A DNA stretch of 64,000 bases from Chroococcidiopsis sp. TS-821 (GCF_002939305.1 NZ_MVDI01000001.1:62001-126000), one strand, 5' to 3'. Positions 9,429 through 18,717 are shown, counted from the stretch's first letter. Numbers and translations are program-made. Notes: generated by a model from the sequence alone, not told the origin.

Positions 9429-10292
9429 CTAGCCCTTAACACCGCTAGCAGTTTCAGTAGGTACAATGTAGCGTTGCAAGAGTAAGAATACCAAAATTAC
9501 AGGCGCAATTGAGATTACAGAACCTGCAGCAATTAATCGCCAATCGAGAGAAAACGTCCCTGCTAACGTTGCTACTCCCAACGGTAAAGTATAAAATTCT
9601 GGTCGATCAATGACAATTAAAGGCCACAAAAAGTCACTCCAAGAACCAATAAACACAAAAATAGCTAACGTTACTAACGCTGGACGAATTGCGGGTAACA
9701 TCACAAACCACCATAACCCTAATTCTGAACAGCCGTCAATTCTCGCCGCCTCTTCCATTTCTTTAGGAACGCCTTGAAAGGCTTGTCGTAACAGAAAAAT
9801 ACCAAACGCCGAAGCCAGCGCCGGAAAAATGATTCCTAAATAGCTATTTCGCATTCCTAGCTGAACGGTAAGAATATACAAAGGAATCATCACTATCTGA
9901 AAAGGAATCATAATTGTTGCGACAATTGCTGTAAAAATCCAATCTCTACCCCGAAAATCTAATCTTGCTAGCGGATACGCAGCTAACGCACAGAAAAGTA
10001 AATTGAGCGTCACTGTCAACATCGCAACAAGCGTACTGTTAAACAAATATCGTCCAAAAGGATTTGTTTGCCAAACCCGAACAAAATTCTCTACCGTTGG
10101 CTGACTCGGTAGCAATTGCGGTGGAAATTGAAATATATTTTCGCTTGACGATTTGAAGGCAGTGCTAAGGAGCCAGAGTAGAGGAAACAACATGACAATT
10201 GCGATCGCCCCCAATAACCCATACATCAACACATATCTCGCCAACGTGCGTTGATTTTGATTTAGTGGTGGTTGGGCTTTGATTGTACTCAT
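9429..10292 (-). CDS. Carbohydrate ABC transporter permease (MalG type)
   Basis: A 287-residue inner-membrane permease with six hydrophobic segments. The EAA loop that contacts the ATPase is clear (EEAARIDGCSELGLWWFVMLPAIRP, read as two parts around residues 185-210). C-terminal IVPTETASGVKG is typical of the CUT1 sugar-transport family. No partner permease, ATPase or binding protein is adjacent, so this is an orphan component here; such scattered systems are common in cyanobacteria. Substrate unknown. Confidence 0.9.
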   Translation of the reverse strand: MSTIKAQPPLNQNQRTLARYVLMYGLLGAIAIVMLFPLLWLLSTAFKSSSENIFQFPPQLLPSQPTVENFVRVWQTNPFGRYLFNSTLVAMLTVTLNLLFCALAAYPLARLDFRGRDWIFTAIVATIMIPFQIVMIPLYILTVQLGMRNSYLGIIFPALASAFGIFLLRQAFQGVPKEMEEAARIDGCSELGLWWFVMLPAIRPALVTLAIFVFIGSWSDFLWPLIVIDRPEFYTLPLGVATLAGTFSLDWRLIAAGSVISIAPVILVFLLLQRYIVPTETASGVKG

Positions 10293-10703
10293 TTACTCTT
10301 TCACTGATGTATGGAAATAAAAATACCACCATTTATGCTAGGAAAGAGAAGTAGACTCTGCAAGATGTCGTTTTTTTACTACTGGCGAACCTGAAATTTT
10401 TATAAAATCTTCTGTTTATGGCTTATTTAGGATTTACTAATTCCTTCACAGATATGGGGCGGCATAGCACTTCTTTTTGAAATTTTGAAAATTTTAATCT
10501 TTATGCTTTAATTTTTTAGCAATAATTCCTCATTTACTGACTTAGAATTTTAATCTTTAGCTAATAAAAACTATTGACTTTGTAATAGTAATATCATATT
10601 ATAGTAATTGTATTTTTCTAACTAAATACTTGCTTAAAGGTATGTAGTTGGAGCGCAGGGGACAATAGTCCTCTGCGCTGGACAAAACCAAATCCAACAA
10701 ATG
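10293..10703. other. AT-rich gap, with hairpin near its right end
   Basis: About 410 bp with very AT-rich sequence from 10380 to 10640, consistent with the promoter side of the ABC permease gene, and the inverted repeat at 10652-10679 listed separately. No gene seen. Confidence 0.5.
10652..10679. terminator. 12-bp hairpin downstream of 5-FCL gene
   Basis: AGCGCAGGGGAC pairs with GTCCTCTGCGCT around a four-base loop (one G-T wobble). It sits about 25 bp past the stop of the minus-strand cyclo-ligase gene. There is no T-run on either side, so it may act as a 3' stabilising hairpin rather than a classical intrinsic terminator. Confidence 0.5.
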
Positions 10704-11267
10704 TCATCGCATCATTTTTAGACCAGTTTCTGTACAAACACCATCTAACGGTTTATCCCAAGCTTCAACAGGTAATTGCTCTAAATAGGCGAAGTCAAAC
10801 GTAATTCCAATCGCAGGCTTTGACATCCATTCAGGACAACTAAGTAAGCGATCGTAGAAACCACCGCCGTAACCTAAGCGATATCCTTGAGTATCGCAAG
10901 CGATCGCCGGAACGAGAATTAAATCAACTTCGCTAACACTAATAAGCGGCGCGCGCGCGTGAGGTTCAGGAATGTTGTAAGCTCCTATTTGAACATCATC
11001 TCCTGCATTCCACAAATGCCAAGTCAGCGATTTATCAACACAGCGCGGTAAGCCCCAACTTTTGTTAATAGTAAATAGCCTGCTAAGCTCTGGTTCCTGA
11101 CGAACACTGAAATAGCTAAGAACAGTTTTTGCTTGAAAAAATAAGGATGATGATTGCAGGTGAAAACAAATGCGATCGCTTTTTTCTTGCCACTCCTGCT
11201 GCGTCATCGATTGCCGCTTTTGCAGTAGCAAACGGCGTAACTTTGTTTTATGTGCCGCTTGACTCAT
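10704..11267 (-). CDS. 5-formyltetrahydrofolate cyclo-ligase
   Basis: ATP-dependent conversion of 5-formyl-THF to 5,10-methenyl-THF. The family motif is present: VPAIACDTQGYRLGYGGGFYDR, here read as LVPAIACD and GYRLGYGGGFYDRLL, plus an N-terminal lysine/arginine segment KTKLRRLLLQKR that binds substrate. I chose ATG 11267 (187 residues, MSQAAHKTKL), typical for the family; the frame stays open to 11357 but the extra 30 residues look unrelated. Confidence 0.92.
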   Translation of the reverse strand: MSQAAHKTKLRRLLLQKRQSMTQQEWQEKSDRICFHLQSSSLFFQAKTVLSYFSVRQEPELSRLFTINKSWGLPRCVDKSLTWHLWNAGDDVQIGAYNIPEPHARAPLISVSEVDLILVPAIACDTQGYRLGYGGGFYDRLLSCPEWMSKPAIGITFDFAYLEQLPVEAWDKPLDGVCTETGLKMMR

Positions 11268-11729
11268 CACTCTTGACTCTTGTATAGATGGAATTTCAGT
11301 TTGACCGATTAAGTTACTTGAAAATAAAGTTAGAACTGCAATTTCAGCGTTCAACACAAATATAGCGATCGATCGCTATAACGCATGCCTTTCAAAACAT
11401 TCCCAGTGCAAGCCCATCACTACATTGCTCCAGAATGTCCGGTAAAAATCGCGGGTGGGCAAGTGCTAATAAAGGATTCATAGTATAGTCAATCGTTCGC
11501 GTTAATCTCTTCGCAAGCGTTTGGGGTTGCCATCTGCACCTTATGTACCGCAACTCATCAGTACTAGCGATGCAGTTAGAAAAGAGCAGCGTAGAATTTT
11601 CTCATTCACCCACACTTCCTCACATTTAAAGCAATGGTTAAACTAGCAAAATTTGCAATTACTACGAATAACCTGAGCGGGCGATCGCTTGAAACACCGT
11701 AAGTACTGTCCTCTCACTTTTCATCCAGT
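11268..11729. other. Gap between cyclo-ligase and formamidase genes
   Basis: About 460 bp. Contains HIP1-like sites near 11370 and 11683 and no coding frame with a ribosome site. It carries the promoter side of the cyclo-ligase gene; no motif was recognised. Confidence 0.4.
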
Positions 11730-12896
11730 TTAATCACTAAAAATATTGAGCGGAAGCACCGCAGAAACAACATAGTTTGGCACGTCCACTAACTGCCCAA
11801 TTCGCAAATCGACGGCGACGGCGGCAATAACTAAAGCTTGTTGTCTAGTGTAACTGTGTTGTTGCACTAAATAATCAATCATTTGCAATAAGGCATTGCG
11901 CGTTGCTAGTGTCAAATCTTCAGATAAATTTTCTAATGCTGCGGCTTTCGGGCTATCGAGATAGGCAAGATGTGGCGGTACTTCTCCTCGTGCTTTGAGT
12001 GGAATTCCTGTCGTTGCATAAAACTTGGTAGGTTCCGTTCGTTGCAATTGTATCCCGCCTTCAAACTGAGGGAACTTGACATATTCACCCAATCCTTTAC
12101 GAATTTCAGTACGAACTGTAACGCGAGCAGCCATTTCAATTGCGGTTCCTGATACTTCACCATCGCCTTGAGCATAGTGAACGTCTCCACACCACAACCC
12201 ACCACCTTCGACAAAACAGGGAAACAGCAAGGTTGTACCTACTTGCATTTGCTTGATATCCATATTGCCGCCAAACTCGCGGGGAGGAATCGTGCGTAAT
12301 GCCTTGTCTTTGTAAAGTCCCTGTTCGCCAAACAAATCCGCAGGAATTGCCCCTGCGGCATTTGGTAACAAGACAAAACCTCCTGCTTGCGCAAGCTGCT
12401 GCTCGCGTGCCAAAGCTTTTTCAAGTTCCACTTCTCCTGGCAAAACACCAATCGAACCAGGAAAGGCACACATAGGAATTTTTACGCCAGGAATTTGCTC
12501 GGAGGTAGCACTCAAACGGTCTAATTGCCAATTAGCAATAAATGGTTCGCTAAATTGGTCGCGTAAAAATCCAAACCCAGGTACTATGACAGTGTAGCCG
12601 TACTCATCTGGCTCAATATCAACTAAAGTCACAGCTAACACGTCTCCCCGTTCGGCACCTTCGATATATACAGGTCCAGTCATGGGGTGAACTAAGTTGA
12701 GATCCGCACAAGCAACTTGCGCTGGAGTCGATTGCGGTGAGAATTGATTATCAAAAGCATCGCGAGTTTCAAAGACAATTAACTCACCAGGTTTAGCATG
12801 AGCTACAGGTTTTAGGGCTGGATGCAGTCGATTAAAACAATTTGGATCGTCTTTAGCTTGAAAACCAGTTCGCGAAATAAAAGTAACATTACTCAT
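11730..12896 (-). CDS. Acetamidase/formamidase family protein
   Basis: A 388-residue FmdA/AmdA-family enzyme that hydrolyses short amides (formamide, acetamide) to the acid plus ammonia. Family features seen: the beta-rich N-terminus, MTGPVYIEGAERGDVLAV, a VHYAQGDGEVSGTAIE segment with the metal-site His/Glu residues, and a C-terminal SYTRQQALVIAAVAVDLRIGQ stretch split by normal loops. Starts 14 bp after the amidase stop, so the two are probably one operon. Function fits the neighbouring nitrile hydratase: amide hydrolysis releasing ammonium. Confidence 0.92.
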   Translation of the reverse strand: MSNVTFISRTGFQAKDDPNCFNRLHPALKPVAHAKPGELIVFETRDAFDNQFSPQSTPAQVACADLNLVHPMTGPVYIEGAERGDVLAVTLVDIEPDEYGYTVIVPGFGFLRDQFSEPFIANWQLDRLSATSEQIPGVKIPMCAFPGSIGVLPGEVELEKALAREQQLAQAGGFVLLPNAAGAIPADLFGEQGLYKDKALRTIPPREFGGNMDIKQMQVGTTLLFPCFVEGGGLWCGDVHYAQGDGEVSGTAIEMAARVTVRTEIRKGLGEYVKFPQFEGGIQLQRTEPTKFYATTGIPLKARGEVPPHLAYLDSPKAAALENLSEDLTLATRNALLQMIDYLVQQHSYTRQQALVIAAVAVDLRIGQLVDVPNYVVSAVLPLNIFSD

Positions 12897-12910
12897 AATT
12901 TGAATTGCAT

Positions 12911-14416
12911 TTAGTTTAGCTGCTCAAAAGCATGAGCTACCCGTAACACAGTGGTTTCATCCCAGTAGCGACCAACAAGCATCATTCCCACAGGTAATCC
13001 TGCTGACATTCCCGCATTGATTGAAAGTGCTGGATGTCCGGTAACGTCAAATGGTGCAGTGTTGGGCAACATTTCTAAAGCTCTAGCAATGCGTTCTTCG
13101 CGCGAAGCATCACTTGCAGGTAATTTAGTTGCTTTTAGCGGTAATGTCGGCATAACTAAGACATCGCACTCTTGTAGGGCAGCATCGTAAGTATTTTTCA
13201 GCAACCTTCCTAAGTTTTGGGCTTTCGCATAATAACGACCGTGATATTTATCTTGCATATATTGACCCGCAAGCAACACTAACTTTGTTGTTTCAGACAA
13301 ATCATCAGCCCGACTTTGCCAACCGCGCGCGTAGACGTCTAACAAGCTTGTTGTATAGTGTCCTTTCCAATTGGTTCCCATGCTATTGCCCTTAACCATA
13401 AGCATCGTTGCACCTTCGGTAGCAATAGGAGTCCAAATATGCAAACCATCGCGGTGCATGGGAATTGAAATCTCACTGACTTTGCACCCTACTTTTTCTA
13501 AACGATAAGCAGCTTCCATGACGATTTCATCAACGTCAGCTTCGGATAATCCTGGAATGCCAAAACCTTCTTTCACAATTCCTACCCGAATATTGTTCGC
13601 TTCTCCCGTTAAAGATGCAGTGTATGGCGCTGTTTGCACGTTGTATTGTCGAGGATCTAAACCATCTGCACCGGCGATCGCTTCTAATAGTAGCGCGACA
13701 TCTTGCACTGTTCGTGCCATCGGTCCTGTATGATCGAGGGTTAGCTCAATCGGAAAAATCCCCGTATAAGGTACTAATCCGTACGTTGGCTTTAAACCGA
13801 CAATGCCACACCAACTCGCAGGAATTCTAATCGAACCTCCCTGATCGCCGCCGATTGCCATATCAACAACTCCACCCGCGACGAGTGCAGCACTACCACT
13901 CGAAGAACCACCAGCTGTGCGGCTTTCGTCATGTGGATTGCGGACAGCACCTGTATCCGAAGTAAAGCTACTACCGGAAAAACACAAACTTTCACAGACA
14001 GCTTTACCTGCAATTTCGCCGCCAGCATCTAATATCCGCGTCACAATTGTGGCGTCAACCTCTGGTACGTAACCTTCTAGCACGGCAGTACCATTCATCA
14101 TTGGCACGCCAGCTACGCAAACATTATCTTTAATGGCGATCGCCTTCCCTGTTAATATTCCTGACGCAGCACCTTTAATAGAAGTCTTCCAGTACCATGC
14201 ATTATATGGATTCTCGTGTGGTAGCGGTCGATAGCCTGGAGTACGAGGATATTTGACAGGTAATGTCGGCTCGGTTAGCTCGTCTAATCTACTGTACGAC
14301 GCTAATGTGCCACTCATGAGTGATTGAAAAGAAGCAAGGTCGTCTGGTGTTAATTCAAGGTGGTATTGTTGAGAAATCCGATCTAGTTCGCCGAGTGTAG
14401 GTTTCTTCACGACCAT
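12911..14416 (-). CDS. Amidase-signature family amidase
   Basis: A 501-residue amidase (GatA/AmiE signature family) that hydrolyses amides to carboxylic acid and ammonia. The Ser-cisSer-Lys triad is visible: Lys in AIAIKDNVCV, the cis-Ser in GGSSSGSAALVAGG and the nucleophile in GGDQGGSIRIP. ATG 14416 is preferred over the open TTG at 14431 because GGGAGG lies just upstream of it. The gene is divergent from the CobW/nitrile hydratase genes and shares with them the 14562 palindrome. The pairing amidase plus nitrile hydratase is the classic two-step nitrile degradation route. Confidence 0.93.
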   Translation of the reverse strand: MVVKKPTLGELDRISQQYHLELTPDDLASFQSLMSGTLASYSRLDELTEPTLPVKYPRTPGYRPLPHENPYNAWYWKTSIKGAASGILTGKAIAIKDNVCVAGVPMMNGTAVLEGYVPEVDATIVTRILDAGGEIAGKAVCESLCFSGSSFTSDTGAVRNPHDESRTAGGSSSGSAALVAGGVVDMAIGGDQGGSIRIPASWCGIVGLKPTYGLVPYTGIFPIELTLDHTGPMARTVQDVALLLEAIAGADGLDPRQYNVQTAPYTASLTGEANNIRVGIVKEGFGIPGLSEADVDEIVMEAAYRLEKVGCKVSEISIPMHRDGLHIWTPIATEGATMLMVKGNSMGTNWKGHYTTSLLDVYARGWQSRADDLSETTKLVLLAGQYMQDKYHGRYYAKAQNLGRLLKNTYDAALQECDVLVMPTLPLKATKLPASDASREERIARALEMLPNTAPFDVTGHPALSINAGMSAGLPVGMMLVGRYWDETTVLRVAHAFEQLN

Positions 14417-14561
14417 CAGATCCTCCCGCAAAATTTTGTGAATGTCGATTTAACTACTTTTGTTCTTATTTCTTCAGGAATTTATTGCTGACACGCTGAC
14501 GAAAATAGCAACACAAAAGTAATCTTCTGAAGTAAGAATTACTGATTTTCTTTGAAGATAC

Positions 14562-14577
14562 TGTATATCTAAATACA
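14562..14577. promoter_or_regulatory. NtcA-type palindrome between divergent operons
   Basis: TGTA-N8-TACA, part of a longer inverted repeat CTGTAT-N6-ATACAG (14561-14578). NtcA, the cyanobacterial nitrogen regulator, binds GTA-N8-TAC. A -10-like TAATAC begins 23 bp past the TAC core on the plus strand (14600-14605) and TAATTC about 21 bp past it on the minus strand, so one site could serve both the amidase operon and the CobW gene. Confidence 0.62.
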
Positions 14578-14684
14578 GCATTTATGGCTTTGTAATAACT
14601 AATACGATGGAATAACTTTGTTAAAGTTACTATCAATAACAATGAAAAGCGCTTATTATTTTGAGGAATGAACAAGCTAGGATT

Positions 14685-15653
14685 ATGGCTTATCTAAAAG
14701 TAAAACCTACACCAGTTACCGTTATTACAGGCTATTTGGGTGCTGGAAAAACTACGCTTTTAAATCGTATTCTTACTCATAAACATGGGAAAAAAGTAGC
14801 AGTAATTGTCAATGAATTTGGAGAAGTAGGTATTGACGCTCAGTTAGTTATCGATACGGATGAAGAAATTTTAGAGATGAACAATGGTTGCATCTGCTGT
14901 ACAGTACGCGGCGACCTGATTCGGATTGTTAACAACTTGATGCAAAAACGAGAGAAATTTGACTACTTAGTCATTGAAACAACAGGATTAGCTGACCCTG
15001 CACCTGTAATTCAATCTTTTTTTGTTGATGAAGTGATGCGATCGCACGCCGAACTTGATGCTGTTGTTACTGTTGTTGACGCCAAACATATCTGCCATCA
15101 TTGGGATAGTAACGAAGCACAAGAGCAAATTGCTTTTGCCGATGTGGTTTTGATAAATAAAATCGACCTTGTTTCACAACCACAATTGCAAGAACTAGAA
15201 AAACGAGTTCGAGAAATCAATGCATTCGCTAAGTTGTATCATACTCAAAACTGCAACTTGAACATTGAGAACATTTTAGGAGTTAAAGCCTTTGATTTGA
15301 AGAATGCTTTGTCAATTGATTCCAATTTTTTGGAGGAAGATGCTCACGAACACGATCGCTCTATTAGTTCAGTTGCGATCGCCCAAGTGGGAATCGTTGA
15401 CAGCGATAAGTTCACCAACTGGTTAAATCAATTAACGCAAACTCAAGGTCAAAACATTTTTCGGCTCAAAGGTATCCTAAATGTTGATTCAGAAGATCGA
15501 CGCTTTGTCTTTCAAGGCATTCATATGCTACTCGATGGTAGACCAGGTCGCCCTTGGAAACCAGGAGAGGTTCGTAAAAATGAATTGGTGTTCATTGGTC
15601 GCAACTTAGATGAAAATCAGCTAAGACAAGAATTTCGTAACTGCTTAGCTTAA
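14685..15653 (+). CDS. CobW-type GTPase metallochaperone
   Basis: A 322-residue COG0523/CobW G3E GTPase. Seen: Walker [10 protein letters not shown], switch EFGEVGID, metal-binding CxCC motif (GCICC), NKID guanine specificity motif and a C-terminal CobW_C domain. Such proteins deliver metals (zinc, cobalt) to client enzymes; next to a cobalt-type nitrile hydratase the likely client is that enzyme. ATG 14685 is chosen; the open TTG at 14661 would add eight residues. 120 bp of gap with an NtcA-type site follows before the beta subunit. Confidence 0.92.
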   Translation: MAYLKVKPTPVTVITGYLGAGKTTLLNRILTHKHGKKVAVIVNEFGEVGIDAQLVIDTDEEILEMNNGCICCTVRGDLIRIVNNLMQKREKFDYLVIETTGLADPAPVIQSFFVDEVMRSHAELDAVVTVVDAKHICHHWDSNEAQEQIAFADVVLINKIDLVSQPQLQELEKRVREINAFAKLYHTQNCNLNIENILGVKAFDLKNALSIDSNFLEEDAHEHDRSISSVAIAQVGIVDSDKFTNWLNQLTQTQGQNIFRLKGILNVDSEDRRFVFQGIHMLLDGRPGRPWKPGEVRKNELVFIGRNLDENQLRQEFRNCLA

Positions 15654-15682
15654 AAATTTTTCACCATTTATTTGTACGAACC

Positions 15683-15724
15683 GTAATTTTTCTTACAAAA
15701 TGCTGCAAGAACTTTTGGTAAGTT
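15683..15724 (+). promoter_or_regulatory. NtcA-activated promoter of nitrile hydratase operon
   Basis: GTA-N8-TAC at 15683-15696, then exactly 22 bp, then TAAGTT (TAN3T) at 15719-15724, the arrangement of class II NtcA-activated promoters in which the box replaces the -35. The transcription start would lie near 15731, about 40 bp before the beta-subunit ATG at 15774. Confidence 0.72.
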
Positions 15725-15773
15725 GTAATCGCTTTAACTCAATATGCAATGCGACTCTTACCCGCACAATTGA

Positions 15774-16496
15774 ATGAAACTTCAGCATTATCTTGGTGGA
15801 CTTGAGGGATTAGGACGCATCAACTTCGAGAAGCGCGTTTTTGTCCAACCTTGGGAAAAGCGAATTTTTGGTATCCATGTGGCGATGATGGCGCTTAGTC
15901 AACACTTAGAAGCTGCTAAGGTAACACCTACTCAATTCAAAAGCATCTGGACGTGGGCAAATTTGCGCAAACTTGCTGAAGGAATGAACCCTTTTGACTA
16001 CTTCAAGTACCGTTACTACGAAAAATGGCTTGGAGGTATTTCCAGTTTTTTTATTGAATCAGGATACATTTCTACAGCAGAACTTGAAACGAAAACTGAA
16101 GTTTTTTTAGAAAAATCTGATACACCTCTACCCCATAACACCGAGCCTGCAATTGATAATCAAGTGATTGAGTATCTGCGTGTGGGAGATTCGCCCAAGT
16201 GCAAGGTAGAAGATCTAAAACCTAAGTTCAGCGTAGGTGATACAGTAACGATCAAAAATCCCTTACCAACTGAACATTGCAAATTACCAGGATACTTGCG
16301 AAATAAACAGGGAGTCATCGAAACAGTTTACGAAGATGCTTACAATTATCCTTTACAGACAGGAGATGGTGTGGGAGATCCAATGCCTATTTACAGTATC
16401 AAGTTTGATTCGCATGCAATTTGGGGTAACTTGACAGAACCAAAAACCTGGATTTACGCAGATATCTACGAAGCATATATCGAAAACCCAAATTGA
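15774..16496 (+). CDS. Nitrile hydratase subunit beta
   Basis: A 240-residue beta subunit. The N-terminal MKLQHYLGGLEGLGRI and FGIHVAMMALS, the YYEKWLGG motif, and a C-terminal SH3-like barrel (KFSVGDTV..., PGYLRNKQGVIETVYEDAYNYP) are characteristic. With alpha it forms the enzyme that hydrates nitriles to amides. Gene order beta-alpha-accessory matches cobalt-type systems such as the Rhodococcus rhodochrous J1 clusters. Thiocyanate hydrolase is related but has its beta and alpha differently split. Confidence 0.95.
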   Translation: MKLQHYLGGLEGLGRINFEKRVFVQPWEKRIFGIHVAMMALSQHLEAAKVTPTQFKSIWTWANLRKLAEGMNPFDYFKYRYYEKWLGGISSFFIESGYISTAELETKTEVFLEKSDTPLPHNTEPAIDNQVIEYLRVGDSPKCKVEDLKPKFSVGDTVTIKNPLPTEHCKLPGYLRNKQGVIETVYEDAYNYPLQTGDGVGDPMPIYSIKFDSHAIWGNLTEPKTWIYADIYEAYIENPN

Positions 16497-16526
16497 AGGT
16501 GTTCATTTTGTGAGGAACTTAAAGTC

Positions 16527-17138
16527 ATGAGCGACAGTAGCAGAGAAGCCTATAATGCAGCTCGTGTAAAAGCTTTAGAATCTCTGCTGATTGAAAAAGG
16601 AATTATTACCAGTGAAACGGTTGATAAAGTCATCGACTTCTTTGAAAAGGATATGGGACCGTTTAACGGTGCTAAGATTGTCGCCAAAGCATGGGTAGAT
16701 CCTGAATTCAAGCAACGCTTACTCGAAGATACACCTGCGGCGATCGCACAAATGAATTTACCACGTGGCATGGCGGGTGCTGAGGGCGAACATATGAAAG
16801 CAGTCGAAAATACTCCAGAAGTACACAACTTAATTGTATGTACTCTGTGTTCCTGCTATCCTTGGCCCGTTCTCGGCTTACCTCCCTACTGGTTCAAAGA
16901 TCCCACATTTCGCGCCAGAGCAATTAGAGAACCCAGAAAAGTCTTACAAGAGTTCGGATTAGACATTCCTGAATCAACTGAAGTACGCGTGTGGGATACA
17001 AGTGCGCAAATTCGCTGGTTCGTCATTCCAGAACGCCCCGCAGGTACAGAAGGATGGACAGAAGAACAATTAGCTACGATAGTTACCCCAGAAGCCATGC
17101 AAGGTGCAGCGAAAGTCCAAATTTCTCAGAGTAGTTAG
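16527..17138 (+). CDS. Nitrile hydratase subunit alpha, cobalt type
   Basis: A 203-residue catalytic subunit. The metal claw is CTLCSC (Cys105, Cys108, Cys110). Threonine at the second position marks the cobalt-type enzyme, whereas iron types have serine there. The following [16 protein letters not shown] is also invariant. The claw cysteines are oxidised to sulfinic/sulfenic forms in mature enzymes. Starts 30 bp after beta. A GCGATCGC inside the gene suggests long residence in this genome. Confidence 0.97.
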   Translation: MSDSSREAYNAARVKALESLLIEKGIITSETVDKVIDFFEKDMGPFNGAKIVAKAWVDPEFKQRLLEDTPAAIAQMNLPRGMAGAEGEHMKAVENTPEVHNLIVCTLCSCYPWPVLGLPPYWFKDPTFRARAIREPRKVLQEFGLDIPESTEVRVWDTSAQIRWFVIPERPAGTEGWTEEQLATIVTPEAMQGAAKVQISQSS

Positions 17139-17159
17139 AATCAGCAAGTGGAGTGCCAA

Positions 17160-17498
17160 ATGCAGATTAAGTTTGAGCAGTTTGTGACTGCAAGTATGCT
17201 GGGAAGCCAAGATGCACCACCTCGCAGTAATGGGGAGTTATTATTTCAAAGCGATTGGGAAAGTCGTGCCTTTGGAATAGCGATCGCGCTTTCTAAAAAA
17301 GGACACTACGAGTGGGAGGATTTTCGTCAGGAATTAATCGCGGCGATCGCCGAATGGGAAGCAAGCCACTATTTAGACGATCCAAATTGGGATTATTACC
17401 AACGTTGGCTTCTTGCTTTGGAACGCTTAGTACTAGAACTCGACCTCATTGACACGCAAGAACTAGAGACAAGAACTCAGCAGCTACTTGAGCGATAG
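17160..17498 (+). CDS. Nitrile hydratase accessory/activator protein
   Basis: A 112-residue protein resembling the N-terminal half of the beta subunit (FGIAIALSKKGHYEWEDFRQEL compared with beta FGIHVAMMALS and helix). In cobalt-type systems this NhlE/NhhG-like protein carries the cobalt-loaded alpha subunit and swaps it into the apoenzyme. ATG 17160 has GGAG six bases upstream; an in-frame GTG at 17148 is less likely. 21 bp after alpha, so same operon. Confidence 0.88.
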   Translation: MQIKFEQFVTASMLGSQDAPPRSNGELLFQSDWESRAFGIAIALSKKGHYEWEDFRQELIAAIAEWEASHYLDDPNWDYYQRWLLALERLVLELDLIDTQELETRTQQLLER

Positions 17499-17516
17499 TA
17501 GGGGTCAGGGTAGTGG
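17499..17516. repeat. Period-7 repeat (GGGTCAG type)
   Basis: Short imperfect heptamer copy (GGGGTCAGGGTAGTGG) just after the accessory gene stop, same family as at 6386 and 58702. Confidence 0.5.
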
Positions 17517-17745
17517 TTCGTGTTAGAACGCAAACTTGACAAGACAATAGAACGAACTTTTTATCACGTCCTCAGCACCGCTTCAATTGCTACAGATGTT
17601 TAGTTGCGATCGCTGTAGAAAACTTGCAACCCTTAACTGAGGTATCAAGTGCGTGTCTGTTTTGTTCTCAAATGTACCGCGCTTGCTGCATTTGCCCCAA
17701 AGACATACAAACTCGGATGCCGTATTCTATTGCATATTAAAAGAC

Positions 17746-17790
17746 TGTAGTTATATATACGAAGTTCCAGTCTAAATTGGTATTTAATGT
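17746..17790 (+). promoter_or_regulatory. NtcA-type site and -10 box upstream of ABC transporter
   Basis: TGTA-N8-TAC at 17746-17760 (core GTA from 17747) followed after 24 bp by TAATGT (TAN3T) at 17785-17790. It lies about 90-130 bp before the ATPase start at 17879 in the 380-bp gap 17499-17878, which otherwise shows only a heptamer repeat and one HIP1 site. Spacing is at the long end of the NtcA range. Confidence 0.6.
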
Positions 17791-17878
17791 TTATGCTGTA
17801 TACCAACAGACATAAGTTGAAAATTTTGGTTTTGAAATCATAGAAATTCAGCAAAAATCCTATTAGTATTATAAGCTT

Positions 17879-18706
17879 ATGCTGCCTGCCAAACATTTTG
17901 CAGAGACGACTGCAACTAATACCGCAAGTCAGACACTCTTAGAATTTGACCGCGTTGGTCTCGAATACATTGTTGATAATAGACCAAAACGAATTATTGA
18001 AGATGTTTCTTTATCAATTAACGAAGGTGAGTTTGTTTCTATAGTTGGACCTAGTGGTTGTGGTAAAACATCAATCCTGAAAATGGTTTCTGGCTTAAAT
18101 CCTACTGCGATTGGAGAAATAAGACTCCAAGGAAAAAAGATTACTAAACCCCTCAAAAATGTAGGAATTGCCTTCCAAAATCCTGTGTTGCTACCTTGGC
18201 GAAATACATTAAAAAATGTATTGCTACCTCTAGAAGTTGTTCAACCATACAAGCGCGAGTATAAACGGCGATTGCCAGAATACAAACGCATGGCACAAGA
18301 ACTTTTAGCAACTGTTGGCTTGCAAGATTTTCAACAACAACTTCCTTGGCAACTTTCTGGAGGAATGCGCCAACGTGCTTCACTGTGTCGCGCTTTGATT
18401 CATCAACCAGAAATTCTTTTACTAGATGAACCTTTTGGGGCGTTAGATGCTTTCACTCGCGAGGAAATGTGGGTAATGTTGCAAAATCTCTGGATGCGAG
18501 TTAAGTGTGTGGGAATTTTGATTACTCACGATCTGCGCGAAGCTGTGTTTCTATCAGATACAGTTTACGTCATGAGTCCACGCCCTAGTTCAATTATTTA
18601 TCAATTAAAAATTGACTTACCTAGACCGCGCACTTTGGAAATGTGTTTAACCGATGATTTTAATCATCTCTTTTCTGATATTCGCAGGCACATTCGTCGG
18701 AGCTAA
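17879..18706 (+). CDS. NitT/TauT-family ABC transporter ATP-binding protein
   Basis: A 275-residue ATPase. Walker A GPSGCGKTS, signature LSGGMRQRAS, Walker B ILLLDEPFGALD and H-loop ITHDLREA all present. The LREAVFLSD segment places it in the nitrate/sulfonate/taurine (SsuB/TauB) family. It precedes the permease by 11 bp. Because of the position and NtcA-type promoter, import of a nitrogenous compound (nitrile, amide, cyanate or similar) is an inference; no periplasmic binding protein is adjacent. Confidence 0.93.
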   Translation: MLPAKHFAETTATNTASQTLLEFDRVGLEYIVDNRPKRIIEDVSLSINEGEFVSIVGPSGCGKTSILKMVSGLNPTAIGEIRLQGKKITKPLKNVGIAFQNPVLLPWRNTLKNVLLPLEVVQPYKREYKRRLPEYKRMAQELLATVGLQDFQQQLPWQLSGGMRQRASLCRALIHQPEILLLDEPFGALDAFTREEMWVMLQNLWMRVKCVGILITHDLREAVFLSDTVYVMSPRPSSIIYQLKIDLPRPRTLEMCLTDDFNHLFSDIRRHIRRS

Positions 18707-18717
18707 GTAAGAAAGCC

